Part shown: piece by piece, positions 1 through 9,341 of the stretch
Layout: every line of letters starts with the position of its first letter
Position numbering within the stretch: the first letter of the stretch is position 1
Assembly (NCBI GenBank): GCA_030831135.1
Contig: JAURLR010000335.1
Location: 1-21,584, forward strand
DNA length: 21,584 bases
Direction of reading: 5' to 3'
DNA from: Alphaproteobacteria bacterium
Lineage (GTDB): Bacteria > Pseudomonadota > Alphaproteobacteria > UBA6615
The notes under the pieces: model-generated
Told to the model about the DNA's origin: nothing
Database searches by the model: none
What the model saw: the letters and a program-made list of their open reading frames with translations, nothing else
Made by a program: the position numbers and the translations under genes

Positions 1-198
1 AATGAAACCGGACCAGTCAGCGGGGGCAGGTCACCGGAAACCGTTTACTTAAGCAAGATCCCGACCAATTCTAATTTGTTCGTCTGTAATAGCATTACTG
101 GAGGATATGCGGAGTCCCAACTGACAAAGCGGGGGTACCCCCAGGGTAGGGTCGCGGCTGGGGCGTTGAGGCTTTTCGGTTCGATGAAATTTTTCTGA
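1..198 (+). other. Open frame running in from the window edge; doubtful partial CDS
   Basis: Frame 1 is open from the first base to a TGA at 196-198 (65 codons), so this could be the tail of a gene that starts outside the window. I do not recognise the peptide, and its codon use is not as GC-rich at third positions as that of the real genes nearby. An open frame of this length can arise by chance. The stretch lies on the 3' side of tRNA-Ser and looks richer in A/T than the rest of the window. I see no other gene in 1-281. Confidence 0.15.
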
Positions 199-242
199 GG
201 CTGCAGCACGCGCCCTATCGGGGAGCTATTATGGGAACACGG

Positions 243-257
243 CGCAGCTAAGCTGCG
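243..257 (-). terminator. Small hairpin downstream of tRNA-Ser; weak terminator candidate
   Basis: A perfect inverted repeat, CGCAGC-TAA-GCTGCG, lies 24 bases beyond the CCA end of the tRNA in its direction of transcription. No clear U-tract follows, so it may be only a processing or stabilising hairpin. Confidence 0.2.
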
Positions 258-281
258 AAACCCACAGAAACTTAAGATAAT

Positions 282-371
282 TGGCGGAGGGAGAGGGATT
301 CGAACCCTCGAAACGGTCACCCGCTTACACGCTTTCCAAGCGTGCGCCTTCAGCCACTCGGCCACCCCTCC
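282..371 (-). tRNA. tRNA-Ser (anticodon GGA)
   Basis: Read on the minus strand this folds as a 90-nt class II tRNA. The acceptor stem GGAGGGG pairs with TCCCTCC, with one G-T pair, followed by discriminator G and an encoded CCA. The D-arm has the usual GGCCGAGTGG form. The anticodon stem-loop has loop TTGGAAA, giving GGA, which reads UCC and UCU serine codons. A long variable arm is present, as expected for tRNA-Ser, and the T-arm carries GGTTCGAATCC. It is a single gene, not part of a tRNA cluster in this window. Confidence 0.97.
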
Positions 372-382
372 GACGCCGGGAT

Positions 383-412
383 TGCATAGCCGAAGCGCCC
401 CCCTGCTGGCAA
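383..412 (-). promoter_or_regulatory. Candidate sigma70-type promoter of tRNA-Ser
   Basis: On the minus strand, TTGCCA (412-407) and TATGCA (388-383) are separated by 18 bases. The mature tRNA 5' end at 371 lies 11 bases beyond the -10 hexamer, leaving a short 5' leader for RNase P. Confidence 0.45.
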
Positions 413-542
413 CCACTCTGGCGACCAGTTTGGCATCGCCGGGCGTTTTAACAATTCCCCGGATCAGCCCTTGTGCCGGTCACCCGGACTGGGTTTAGTA
501 TCGGGACACGCAGAAACAAGAAAAAACGGAACGTGGGGCCAG

Positions 543-869
543 ATGGCCAGGTTAGTTGGACGGATTATCGGGTGGATTCTCGTGATCGCGGCGGTCGCGA
601 TTTTTGCGCGTGATATCCTCGCCTCGATCGATACCGGCGCATTGGCGATGATCTCGGCCGGAGAGCTGTGGTTCAACCTGCATCAGACCAGCCTGCAGGT
701 CGCCGAGCCGGCTGTTGCCCGCCACATTCCCGTGATCGGGCCATGGCTCTGGCACCCGGTGATTTCCACGATTCTGACCTGGCCCGCCACGGTGGTGCTG
801 GGTGTTCCGGGAATGATCCTGGTACGCCTGTGCCGCAAGCGGCCGCGCAAGGAAGGCATGTTCAAATAG
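543..869 (+). CDS. Small conserved membrane protein (108 aa), function unknown
   Basis: The ATG at 543 begins a 108-residue protein starting MARLVGRIIGW. A longer frame from TTG at 471 adds 24 residues that look non-coding, so I prefer 543. Two hydrophobic segments are visible, at about residues 5-23 and 75-95, and the protein ends in a basic cytoplasmic-type tail (RLCRKRPRKEG). Between them is an amphipathic stretch with GELWF and PLW-like motifs. I recall similar short two-helix proteins of unknown function in other alphaproteobacteria, but I know no assigned role. It stands alone on plus between tRNA-Ser and the convergent lepA, and its 3' end is followed by a palindromic repeat that could terminate both transcripts. 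The ribosome-binding site is weak (GTGGGG). That it is a gene is likely; its function is unknown. Confidence 0.78.
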   Translation: MARLVGRIIGWILVIAAVAIFARDILASIDTGALAMISAGELWFNLHQTSLQVAEPAVARHIPVIGPWLWHPVISTILTWPATVVLGVPGMILVRLCRKRPRKEGMFK

Positions 870-939
870 AACGACCTGCCCTGGATCAGACGGACGTTCA
901 CGGATATCAGACCGTCGGGAAGGTCGTTAAAACACCGCC

Positions 940-1025
940 GTCATTGCGAACCCGCAGGGTGACGCAATCCAGAGTGAGCCTGGCTCTGCTCTGGATTGCT
1001 TCGACGCTTCGCGCCTCGCAATGAC
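940..1025. repeat. 86-bp composite palindromic repeat, copy 1
   Basis: The outer arms GTCATTGCGA and TCGCAATGAC (10 bp) enclose the inner arms GCAATCCAGAG and CTCTGGATTGC (11 bp), so the unit could form a two-tier hairpin or cruciform. Copies of the same length and orientation lie at 9256-9341 and 11234-11319. This copy sits between two convergent genes and ends 14 bases from the lepA stop codon. It resembles the REP-like families scattered between genes in many alphaproteobacteria. Confidence 0.88.
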
Positions 1026-1039
1026 AAACACGAGGCGCC

Positions 1040-2842
<1,803 letters not shown>

Positions 2843-3115
2843 TTATCGGGGAACAAAGCTCGAACGTTAATGGGGGCAATCACTGTCATACTGTCTGTGA
2901 GATATGGGGATAACTGTCAAATTCGGGACATGAGCCATTCCGGATATTATTTTATACCCTATTTATAACACACCCATCGCGCCTGTTTTTTTATCTAATT
3001 CAATTGGTTACTGACATTTTACACACAACACACAGCGCCTTGAGATTTCTGAAATTGCTGTTCGCCGAAGTGGCAGGCTGTCCACAACCTCATGTGGGTA
3101 CGACCGCGTGGTTTT
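2843..3115 (-). promoter_or_regulatory. AT-rich gap between pheT and lepA, probable lepA promoter region
   Basis: I see no gene here. The segment 2935-3055 is far more A/T-rich than its surroundings, with TATAAAAT- and TAAAAT-like hexamers and a TTGACA (minus strand, 2920-2915), but no pair with canonical 16-18 base spacing. A short inverted repeat CCACA/TGTGG lies just past the pheT stop, and a TTATCCCCA (2913-2905) resembles a DnaA box with one mismatch. The assignment as the lepA promoter rests on position and composition. Confidence 0.4.
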
Positions 3116-5515
3116 CTAACCCCGCAGCGCGCCGCCAGTCGCTTTTTCAACCGCCGCGACGATCCTGGTGGAAATTTCCTCGATCTCGGCATCGGTGAAG
3201 GTTGCCTCTGAAGGTTGCAGGGTCGCCTGGATGGCCAGCGACTTCTTGCCCGCTTCCATGTTCTTTCCCTCATAGACATCGAACAGCGCAACATCCGTGA
3301 TCGCATCACGGTCGGCGGCACGCGCGGCACGCAACAGGTCACCGGCCTGGACGTCCGCGTTCACAAGGAAGGCAAAGTCGCGACGGACCGGCTGCAGGCT
3401 TTCGAGATGCAGCGCGGGACGGGATGAACCCTTCTCCTTGCGTGGCGGCATGTTGTCGAGGAAGACCTCAAACCCGACCACCGGGCCACGCACATCGAGA
3501 CCGCGCAGGACGGCGGGATGAATTTCACCGAAATAGGCGAGCACGTTCTTGCCCAGACGCAGCACGCCCGAGCGTCCAGGGTGGTACCAGTCCGGCGCAT
3601 CGCGGCTGACCTGCACATTGGCGGCCGGCCCGCCCGCACCCTGAATGGCCGCCATGGCATCGGCCTTGGCGTCAAGCGCATCGGCCGCGCGCGCCTTGCC
3701 CGACCAGTGCGCGCCTTGCGCATTGCCGTGGCGCACACCGGCGGCCACGAGCTGCTGTCCGTCCGGGGTCGCGTCCTGATAGGCCGGGCCGAGTTCGAAC
3801 AGGCCGACATCGGCAAAGCCGCGATCGGCATTGCGTCCGGCGGCGAGCAGCAGATTGCCCAGAATCGAAGGACGCATCGCATCCAGCTCGCTGGAAATCG
3901 GATTGGCGAGCACCAGTGTATCGGGAAGTTCGCCGCCAAAGAGCTCGGCCTGCGCCCGGCCCATGAAGGACCAGGTGACGGCTTCATCCAGACCACATGC
4001 GGCCAGTGTCCGGCGCACATTGCTCGCACGGCGCTGTTCCGGGGTGATCGCCACCGAGGGCAGAGCCGCATCGCGATCCAGCGACACCGGGGCAATCCGG
4101 TCAAAGCCGTGGATGCGGGTGATTTCTTCCACCAGATCGGCTTCACCGCCGATATCCGGGCGCCAGGACGGAACGGCGGCGGACATCTTGCCGTTGAGGC
4201 GTTCGGTTTCAAAACCGAGCGCGTCGAGGATTTCGGCCTGACGGTCGGACGGGACATCCACGCCGCCAAGCGTCGCCACCCGGTCATTGCGCAACTCGAT
4301 ACTGCGCTGCCAGTCGGGCATGGATCCGGCGCGGACCGGCTTGCTAACCTCACCGCCGCAGAATTCCTGGATCAGGCGGGCTGCGACTTCGGCGCCCCAT
4401 TCGGCGGATTCCGGGTCGACGCCGCGCTCAAACCGATAACGCGCGTCGGATTCCATCTGCAGCTTGCGGCCCGTCGTGGCGACGGAGACCGGATCGAACA
4501 GCGCAACCTCGAGAAACACCTCGGTGGTGTCTTCGGTGCAGCTGGACTCAAGGCCGCCCATCACGCCAGCGAGCGCTTCGGCGCTGTCGCCATCGCCGAT
4601 CACGGTCATCTCACTGTCGAGCTTGAAGTCTTTCTCGATCAGCGCTGTGAAATCCTCGCCTTCGCGCGCGCGGCGCATGGTCAGCGTCTTGTGCTTGAGC
4701 CTGGCCGCATCGAACACATGGAGCGGGCGCCCCAGATCGAGCGAGACATAATTGGTTATATCGACGAGCGCCGAGATGGGCCGCAATCCGACCGCGCGCA
4801 ACCTGTCCTGCACCCATTTGGGTGACGGGCCGTTGGTCACGCCCTTGAAGTGTCGCCCCACCACATAGGAGCAGGCATTGCCGTCACCGGCGACGGCCCA
4901 TTTCACCGGGCTCTCATAGCTGCCCGCGACCGGCGCGGCGGCGTCAAACGGCTTCAATGTGCCCAGACCGGCCGCGGCCAGATCGCGCGCGATACCACGC
5001 ACACCGGTGCAGTCCGGGCGGTTCGGGGTGAGTTCGATATCGATCACCGGATCATCAATGCCCAGCACTTCGGCGAAGGGTTTGCCCACCGGCGCATCGG
5101 CTGGCAGATCGATGATCCCGTCATGTTCGTCGGACAGGCCCATTTCCCGTTCGGAAACGAGCATGCCGCTGGATTCGACACCGCGGATTTTCGCGGCCTT
5201 CAGCTCAACCTCGATGCCGGGCACCCAGGTGCCGACCGGGGCGAACACGCCCTTCATCCCGGCGCGCGCATTCGGCGCACCGCAAACCCCCTGGACCGTG
5301 CCCTCGCCCGTATCCACCGTGCAGACCTGCAGACGATCAGCATCCGGGTGGGGTTCGGCGGAAATCACATGGGCGACACGAAAGGCCGAGAGTTCGGCCG
5401 CCGGATCATCGACCGTGTCGACTTCCAGCCCGATGCGGATAAGAGTCTCGACGATCTGGCTGACCGGTGCGTCGGTCTCCAGATGATCTTTCAGCCAGCC
5501 GAGTGTGAACTTCAT
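3116..5515 (-). CDS. pheT: Phenylalanine--tRNA ligase beta subunit
   Basis: This 799-residue protein has the normal length of the bacterial PheRS beta chain, which forms the alpha2-beta2 enzyme with PheS and charges tRNA-Phe in the cytoplasm. The N-terminus MKFTLGWLKDHL is typical. It is followed by an EMAP-like tRNA-binding fold (about 39-148), the motif IELTPNRPDC, the B3/B4 editing region (about 210-385), the B5 domain (about 405-475), the catalytic-like core, and a C-terminal anticodon-binding FDX-ACB domain (about 706-799; motif PVRRDFAF). It follows pheS on the same strand, but the 121-base gap between them is occupied by a palindromic repeat. It ends in TAG at 3116-3118, with no obvious intrinsic terminator after it. 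Confidence 0.98.
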   Translation of the reverse strand: MKFTLGWLKDHLETDAPVSQIVETLIRIGLEVDTVDDPAAELSAFRVAHVISAEPHPDADRLQVCTVDTGEGTVQGVCGAPNARAGMKGVFAPVGTWVPGIEVELKAAKIRGVESSGMLVSEREMGLSDEHDGIIDLPADAPVGKPFAEVLGIDDPVIDIELTPNRPDCTGVRGIARDLAAAGLGTLKPFDAAAPVAGSYESPVKWAVAGDGNACSYVVGRHFKGVTNGPSPKWVQDRLRAVGLRPISALVDITNYVSLDLGRPLHVFDAARLKHKTLTMRRAREGEDFTALIEKDFKLDSEMTVIGDGDSAEALAGVMGGLESSCTEDTTEVFLEVALFDPVSVATTGRKLQMESDARYRFERGVDPESAEWGAEVAARLIQEFCGGEVSKPVRAGSMPDWQRSIELRNDRVATLGGVDVPSDRQAEILDALGFETERLNGKMSAAVPSWRPDIGGEADLVEEITRIHGFDRIAPVSLDRDAALPSVAITPEQRRASNVRRTLAACGLDEAVTWSFMGRAQAELFGGELPDTLVLANPISSELDAMRPSILGNLLLAAGRNADRGFADVGLFELGPAYQDATPDGQQLVAAGVRHGNAQGAHWSGKARAADALDAKADAMAAIQGAGGPAANVQVSRDAPDWYHPGRSGVLRLGKNVLAYFGEIHPAVLRGLDVRGPVVGFEVFLDNMPPRKEKGSSRPALHLESLQPVRRDFAFLVNADVQAGDLLRAARAADRDAITDVALFDVYEGKNMEAGKKSLAIQATLQPSEATFTDAEIEEISTRIVAAVEKATGGALRG

Positions 5516-5540
5516 CGTGCACCTCCGGCGGAACGCGATG

Positions 5541-5610
5541 TCTCATCCTGAGCCTGACGAAGGATGAGTTGAGCCGGCCCACATGCTTCGACAAGCTCAG
5601 CATGAGGGCT
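5541..5610. repeat. Paired palindromic repeat inside the pheS-pheT gap
   Basis: Two inverted repeats sit side by side: CTCATCCT/AGGATGAG (5542-5549 and 5561-5568) and CATGCT/AGCATG (5582-5587 and 5599-5604). The second lies in a CTTCGACAAGCTCAGCATGAG context, which I recognise as a widespread alphaproteobacterial intergenic repeat. Both are between two co-transcribed genes, so in RNA they would form hairpins between the pheS and pheT coding parts. Confidence 0.8.
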
Positions 5611-5636
5611 TCCAAGGACGGTATGCCCCAACCCCA

Positions 5637-6725
5637 TCACAGCCCCCGGACCATCGACGGTACGGCCAGCGGCACAAAGCCGTAATGCTTGAGCCAGCGG
5701 ATGTCGGCGTCGAAGAAAGTGCGCAGATCGGGGATGCCGTATTTCAGCATCGCGATGCGATCAATTCCCATGCCGAAGGCAAAGCCCTGATACCGGGTTG
5801 GGTCGATCCCGCCATACTCAAGCACCTTGGGGTGGACCATGCCTGACCCCATGATTTCCAGCCAGTTGTTGGCGCCGTCGCCGAAATTGCCGATCCGCAA
5901 CTCGCCGCCTTCCCGCGAGCAGCCGATATCGACTTCCATCGAGGGTTCGGTGAACGGGAAGTGGCTCGGCCGGAAGCGCACGGGCAGATCGGGAATATCA
6001 AAGAACGCCCGGCAGAAATCGATGATGCAGCCCTTGAGGTGACCCATATGGGTGGTCTCGTCGACAACCAGCGCCTCAATCTGGTGGAACATCGGGGTGT
6101 GGGTCGCGTCGGAATCGCTGCGATAGGTCCGGCCCGGGGCGATGATCCGGATCGGCGGCTTGGAGGTTTCCATCGTGCGGATCTGCACCGGCGAGGTGTG
6201 GGTCCGCAGGACCGGCGCGGGGCGGCCGGGTTCCGCGTTCAGGTAGAACGTGTCGTGCATCTGGCGGGCCGGATGCTCGGGCGGAATGTTGAGTGCCGTG
6301 AAGTTGTGGAAATCGTCCTCGATATCCGGGCCTTCCGCGACCGTGAACCCCATCTCGCCAAAGATGGCGATACACTCCTCGGTGACCTGACTGACCGGAT
6401 GCAGGCGGCCTTCCACACGCGGACGGGCCGGCAGGGTCACGTCCACGGTCTCACTGGCCAGCCGTGCTTCCAGAGCAACCGAATCCAGCATCGCCTGACG
6501 CGCACCGATGGCCGCCTGAACGGCGTCCTTGACCCGGTTGAGCGCCTGACCGGCTTCCTTGCGGGCGTCACCGTCAAGCTGGCCAAGGCCCTTCATCTGG
6601 GCTGTGATCGCACCCTTCTTGCCGAGCGCGGACACGCGCACAGCCTCAAGCGCGTCGAGGCTGTCCGCCGCCGTCACTTCGGCCAGCAGGGACTCCTGCA
6701 ACTCGGTCGTGTCAGGCACGGTCAT
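5637..6725 (-). CDS. pheS: Phenylalanine--tRNA ligase alpha subunit
   Basis: A 362-residue class II synthetase subunit that activates phenylalanine and transfers it to tRNA-Phe, working with PheT. The N-terminal coiled-coil region is followed by the catalytic core, with the family signature [12 protein letters not shown] (131-142), RTHTSP (174-179), the motif 2 region around FHQIEALV (213-220) and [12 protein letters not shown] (251-262). It ends in a short tail after the [14 protein letters not shown] motif. The start [10 protein letters not shown] gives the usual coiled-coil length. It follows rplT by 45 bases, in the conserved rpmI-rplT-pheS-pheT order. I saw no Phe-rich leader peptide ahead of it, so classical attenuation is not evident. 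Confidence 0.98.
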   Translation of the reverse strand: MTVPDTTELQESLLAEVTAADSLDALEAVRVSALGKKGAITAQMKGLGQLDGDARKEAGQALNRVKDAVQAAIGARQAMLDSVALEARLASETVDVTLPARPRVEGRLHPVSQVTEECIAIFGEMGFTVAEGPDIEDDFHNFTALNIPPEHPARQMHDTFYLNAEPGRPAPVLRTHTSPVQIRTMETSKPPIRIIAPGRTYRSDSDATHTPMFHQIEALVVDETTHMGHLKGCIIDFCRAFFDIPDLPVRFRPSHFPFTEPSMEVDIGCSREGGELRIGNFGDGANNWLEIMGSGMVHPKVLEYGGIDPTRYQGFAFGMGIDRIAMLKYGIPDLRTFFDADIRWLKHYGFVPLAVPSMVRGL

Positions 6726-6770
6726 GGTTCACCGGTGAGCTTCGCTGAAGCAATCCGTTTCCAGATCGCT

Positions 6771-7136
6771 TCAGGCAGATGCGTTGAGGGCGTTCTGCGC
6801 CTGATCGACGATTTCCTTGAAGGCTTCCGGCTCGCGGATGGCGAGGTCGGACAGGACCTTGCGATCGAGTTCGATACCGGCCTGCTTCATCCCGAACATG
6901 AACTGGGAATAGGTCATGCCGTGCTCACGCACACCGGCATTGATCCGCTGGATCCAGAGCGCGCGGAAATTGCGCTTCTTCACCCGGCGATCGCGGTAAG
7001 CGTACTGCAGGCCCTTCTCGACCCGTTCCTTGGCAACGCGGAAAACGTTGTTATTCCGGCCCCGATAGCCCTTGGCGGCTTTCAGGATCTTCTTGCGACG
7101 TGCGTGACGCTGAACGGTGCTTTTTGCGCGTGACAT
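6771..7136 (-). CDS. rplT: 50S ribosomal protein L20
   Basis: This 121-residue basic protein is an early 23S rRNA-binding assembly protein of the large subunit. The N-terminal extension is rich in Arg and Lys ([18 protein letters not shown]). The globular part contains [14 protein letters not shown] and the conserved [14 protein letters not shown] and [18 protein letters not shown] blocks. Its length is standard. The ATG is only 3 bases after the rpmI stop, so translation is probably coupled. L20 represses translation of its own operon in several bacteria; I did not identify its RNA target here. Confidence 0.98.
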   Translation of the reverse strand: MSRAKSTVQRHARRKKILKAAKGYRGRNNNVFRVAKERVEKGLQYAYRDRRVKKRNFRALWIQRINAGVREHGMTYSQFMFGMKQAGIELDRKVLSDLAIREPEAFKEIVDQAQNALNASA

Positions 7137-7139
7137 GGG

Positions 7140-7346
7140 TTAGCCCTTTCTCTGATAGGGCATCATCGGCTTCAGAATCTGCTCGTCCGACTTGGCGATA
7201 AGACCGATCTTGCGCGCCTTGCGCTTCATCGACTGAGAGCGCTTGCGCATGCCGTGGCGCATGCCTGAGGGTTTCATCTTGATTTTGCCGGATGCCGTAA
7301 AGCTGAATCGCTTTTTGGCAGACGACTTCGTCTTCATCTTGGGCAT
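7140..7346 (-). CDS. rpmI: 50S ribosomal protein L35
   Basis: The ATG at 7346 gives a 68-residue protein starting [14 protein letters not shown], the typical L35 N-terminus, and ending MMPYQRKG. A longer upstream open frame exists (to 7544), but it runs through the promoter and lacks L35 similarity, so I reject it. The protein is highly basic and carries [15 protein letters not shown] sequence lies 6 bases upstream as ribosome-binding site. It is the first gene of the rpmI-rplT-pheS-pheT unit and has its own promoter about 110 bases upstream. infC, its usual immediate upstream neighbour, is about 4 kb away here. Confidence 0.96.
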   Translation of the reverse strand: MPKMKTKSSAKKRFSFTASGKIKMKPSGMRHGMRKRSQSMKRKARKIGLIAKSDEQILKPMMPYQRKG

Positions 7347-7454
7347 TTTGACCTCGCTTGTGCGGGTTGACGCTTGCGCGTGTGATTCAACGGGTAGGCT
7401 GCCCCGGGCGTTACAAATCGCCCTGCCGGACCGTTGGTATTCGGAAACGGCGGG

Positions 7455-7483
7455 GTTATAGCCGTGCTGCACCGCACTGGCAA
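7455..7483 (-). promoter_or_regulatory. Sigma70-type promoter for rpmI-rplT-pheST
   Basis: On the minus strand TTGCCA (7483-7478), a 17-base spacer and TATAAC (7460-7455) form a good housekeeping promoter. Transcription would start near 7448, giving a leader of about 100 bases before the rpmI ATG, long enough to hold an L20 regulatory structure. Confidence 0.65.
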
Positions 7484-7502
7484 GCCTTATCCCCGGATTC
7501 CA

Positions 7503-7531
7503 TTGCCTTTCGGCGAATCGAATCGTAGCGT
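7503..7531 (+). promoter_or_regulatory. Candidate promoter of the first SDR gene
   Basis: TTGCCT (7503-7508), a 17-base spacer and TAGCGT (7526-7531) lie back-to-back with the rpmI promoter. The TAGCGT hexamer is exactly 42 bases ahead of the ATG, as it is ahead of the second SDR gene. The -10 is a poor match to consensus, so this is tentative. Confidence 0.35.
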
Positions 7532-7567
7532 TCGCGCCACACAAACACGTTCATCGGGGGAAGTATC

Positions 7568-8347
7568 ATGGATCTCGGACTCAAGGGCAAAACCGTCATC
7601 ATCACAGGTGCCAGCAAAGGGATCGGCAAGGCAATTGCCGAAGTGCTGGCCGAGGAAGGCTGCAACCTGCATCTGGTCTCGCGCACAGAGGCTGATCTGA
7701 ATGCCGTGCGCGATGATCTGCAGGCACGATTCGGCATCACCGCGCATGTTCTCGCGCTGGATCTGGCAAAGCCCGAAGCCATTCAGACACTCGTCGATGC
7801 GGCCGCCGACGCGGATATCCTGATCAACAATGCGGGTGCCATCCCCGGTGGCGACCTTTCAAAACTCAGCGACGACGACATCAAGGCGGGCTGGCAGCTC
7901 AAGGTGTTCGGGACGGTGGGGCTGGTTCGCCACTTCTATCCGCGCATGTGCGAACGCGGCGATGGCGTGATCATCAACGTGATCGGCATGGCGGGTGAGC
8001 GCGGGCGGGCGGCCTATATTGCCGGCTCCATGGGCAATGCCGCACTGATGCAGATGACCCGCACGATCGGCGCAGAGAGCATGAACCACGGTGTGCGGGT
8101 TCTGGGCGTCAATCCCGGCCCGACCCAGACCGAACGGTTCCAGCTGCTGGCGCGGGCCAATGCGGAAAAACAGTTCGGGGATGCCGAACGCTGGCGCGAG
8201 ACCATGGGTGGCCTGCCCGGTGGCCGTGGCGGCCTGTCAGAAGAGTTGGCTGCCGTGACCGCATTCATGGCCAGCCCGCGCGCGTCCTGGGTGTCGGGAA
8301 CGGTGATCATGGTCGATGGCGGTCAGCATTCACGCCCGCCCGCCTAA
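7568..8347 (+). CDS. SDR-family oxidoreductase-like protein, first of a tandem pair
   Basis: This 259-residue protein has the classical SDR fold: the cofactor motif TGASKGIG (13-20), SRT after beta-2 (38-40; the Arg suggests NADP(H)), NNAG (87-90), a PGP loop (184-186) and a C-terminal VDGGQHS. The usual catalytic Asn-Ser-Tyr-Lys set is not intact. By alignment to FabG-type SDRs the Asn is Lys112, the Ser is Gly140 (in NVIGMAG) and the YxxxK is YIAGS, so only Tyr150 remains. I recall relatives with the NVIGxxGE...YIAGSxGNAAL pattern annotated simply as SDR oxidoreductases; their substrate is not known to me. A GGGGGAAG ribosome-binding site precedes the ATG. It is about two-thirds identical to the next gene by eye, a tandem duplicate. 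Confidence 0.92.
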   Translation: MDLGLKGKTVIITGASKGIGKAIAEVLAEEGCNLHLVSRTEADLNAVRDDLQARFGITAHVLALDLAKPEAIQTLVDAAADADILINNAGAIPGGDLSKLSDDDIKAGWQLKVFGTVGLVRHFYPRMCERGDGVIINVIGMAGERGRAAYIAGSMGNAALMQMTRTIGAESMNHGVRVLGVNPGPTQTERFQLLARANAEKQFGDAERWRETMGGLPGGRGGLSEELAAVTAFMASPRASWVSGTVIMVDGGQHSRPPA

Positions 8348-8361
8348 GACGGCACGACCCC

Positions 8362-8390
8362 TGCACAAATCTCTCCCGGTGGCGTAGCGT
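8362..8390 (+). promoter_or_regulatory. Candidate promoter of the second SDR gene
   Basis: TGCACA (8362-8367), a 17-base spacer and TAGCGT (8385-8390) are present. The GTAGCGT word and its 42-base distance to the start codon are the same as upstream of the first SDR gene, so the upstream region probably duplicated with the gene. It matches the sigma70 consensus weakly. Confidence 0.3.
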
Positions 8391-8426
8391 GCGACAACGC
8401 AAACATCGCCACCGAGGGGAAACATC

Positions 8427-9209
8427 ATGGATCTGGAACTGTCCGGCAAAACAGCCATCGTAACCGGCGCGAGCAAAGGCATCGGCCGTGCCGTCGCCGA
8501 AGCCCTCGCCGAAGAAGGCTGCACGCTGCATCTGGTCTCGCGCACGGAAGCAGACCTGAACGCCGTCCGCGACGATCTCAACACCCGCTTCGGTGCGCAA
8601 GCCACCGTGCATGCCCTCGACCTGTCCAACGAAGCCGATGTGGCCAAACTGACGGCGGCGGCGGGGGATTGCGACATCCTCGTGAACAATGCCGGCTCGA
8701 TTCCGGCCGGCGATATCACCCGGCTCGACAATTCCAGCATCAAAAGTGCCTGGGACCTCAAGGTCTTCGGCTTCCTCGGTCTGATTCGGGACATCTATCC
8801 CCGGATGTGCGAACGCGGCTCGGGCACCATCGTGAACGTGATCGGCATGGCCGGCGAACGTCCCCGCGCGGCCTATATCGCTGGCTCCATGGGCAATGCG
8901 GCGCTGATGCAGATGACCCGGGCACTGGGTGCGGAATCCTATGACCACGGCGTGCGCGTGGTCGGCATCAACCCCGGCCCGGTCGAGACCGAACGCCTCG
9001 TCCGACAGGCCAAGATCAATGCGGATATGCAGTTCGGCGACGAAAGCCGCTGGCGCGAAACCCACAAGGACCTGCCCGGCGGACGACCGGGCCGACCCGA
9101 GGAAATCGGCTGGCTCGCCGCCTATCTGGCCAGCGACCGGGCATCCTGGGTCTCGGGCACAATCGTCATGGCCGATGGCGGCCAGCACTCGCGTTCGGTG
9201 CGGGCCTGA
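8427..9209 (+). CDS. SDR-family oxidoreductase-like protein, second of a tandem pair
   Basis: A 260-residue paralogue of the preceding gene; 102 of the first 150 residues are identical by my count. It keeps TGASKGIG (13-20), SRT (38-40), NNAG (87-90), PGP (183-185) and ADGGQHS near the end. It shares the same catalytic changes: Lys112 for Asn, Gly140 for Ser, and YIAGS (150-154) in place of YxxxK. Divergence is concentrated in residues 51-111 and 186-215, which in SDRs include parts of the substrate pocket, so the two proteins may act on related but different substrates or pair as a heterodimer. A GAGGGGAAA ribosome-binding site precedes the ATG. A 79-base gap separates the paralogues. Confidence 0.92.
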   Translation: MDLELSGKTAIVTGASKGIGRAVAEALAEEGCTLHLVSRTEADLNAVRDDLNTRFGAQATVHALDLSNEADVAKLTAAAGDCDILVNNAGSIPAGDITRLDNSSIKSAWDLKVFGFLGLIRDIYPRMCERGSGTIVNVIGMAGERPRAAYIAGSMGNAALMQMTRALGAESYDHGVRVVGINPGPVETERLVRQAKINADMQFGDESRWRETHKDLPGGRPGRPEEIGWLAAYLASDRASWVSGTIVMADGGQHSRSVRA

Positions 9210-9216
9210 ACATCGT

Positions 9217-9246
9217 GTCATGCCCGGATTTGATCCAGGCATCTCC
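9217..9246. repeat. 30-bp intergenic repeat (GCCCGG/CCAGGC type), copy 1
   Basis: The unit starts GTCATGCCCGG and ends CCAGGCATCTCC, forming an imperfect inverted repeat. A second copy at 11163-11192 differs at a few positions. Each copy stands just upstream of an 86-bp repeat, so the two families form a composite block. This copy begins 7 bases after the second SDR stop codon. Confidence 0.75.
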
Positions 9247-9255
9247 CCCATCCAC

Positions 9256-9341
9256 GTCATTGCGAACCCGCAGGGTGAAGCAATCCAGAGCGGCCATGGC
9301 TCTTCTCTGGATTGCGTCGGCGCTTCGCGCCTCGCAACGAC
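9256..9341. repeat. 86-bp composite palindromic repeat, copy 2
   Basis: The outer arms are GTCATTGCGA and TCGCAACGAC (one mismatch to perfect pairing) and the inner arms GCAATCCAGAG and CTCTGGATTGC. It has the same orientation and length as the copies at 940 and 11234. It fills most of the gap between the second SDR gene and the oxygenase gene. Confidence 0.88.

Noticed and set aside
2843..3115. Replication origin
   Set aside because: Only one near-match to a DnaA box and one poor one are present, and none of the usual origin neighbours (dnaA, hemE, parAB, gidA) is in the window. Kept only as a low-interest observation.
3518..5551. Two long open frames antisense to pheT
   Set aside because: They are shadows of pheT with the same composition bias and no recognisable motifs; pheT is complete and unquestionable here.
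5961..7133. Open frame antisense to pheS and rplT
   Set aside because: It crosses two well-identified genes on the other strand and has shadow-type composition.
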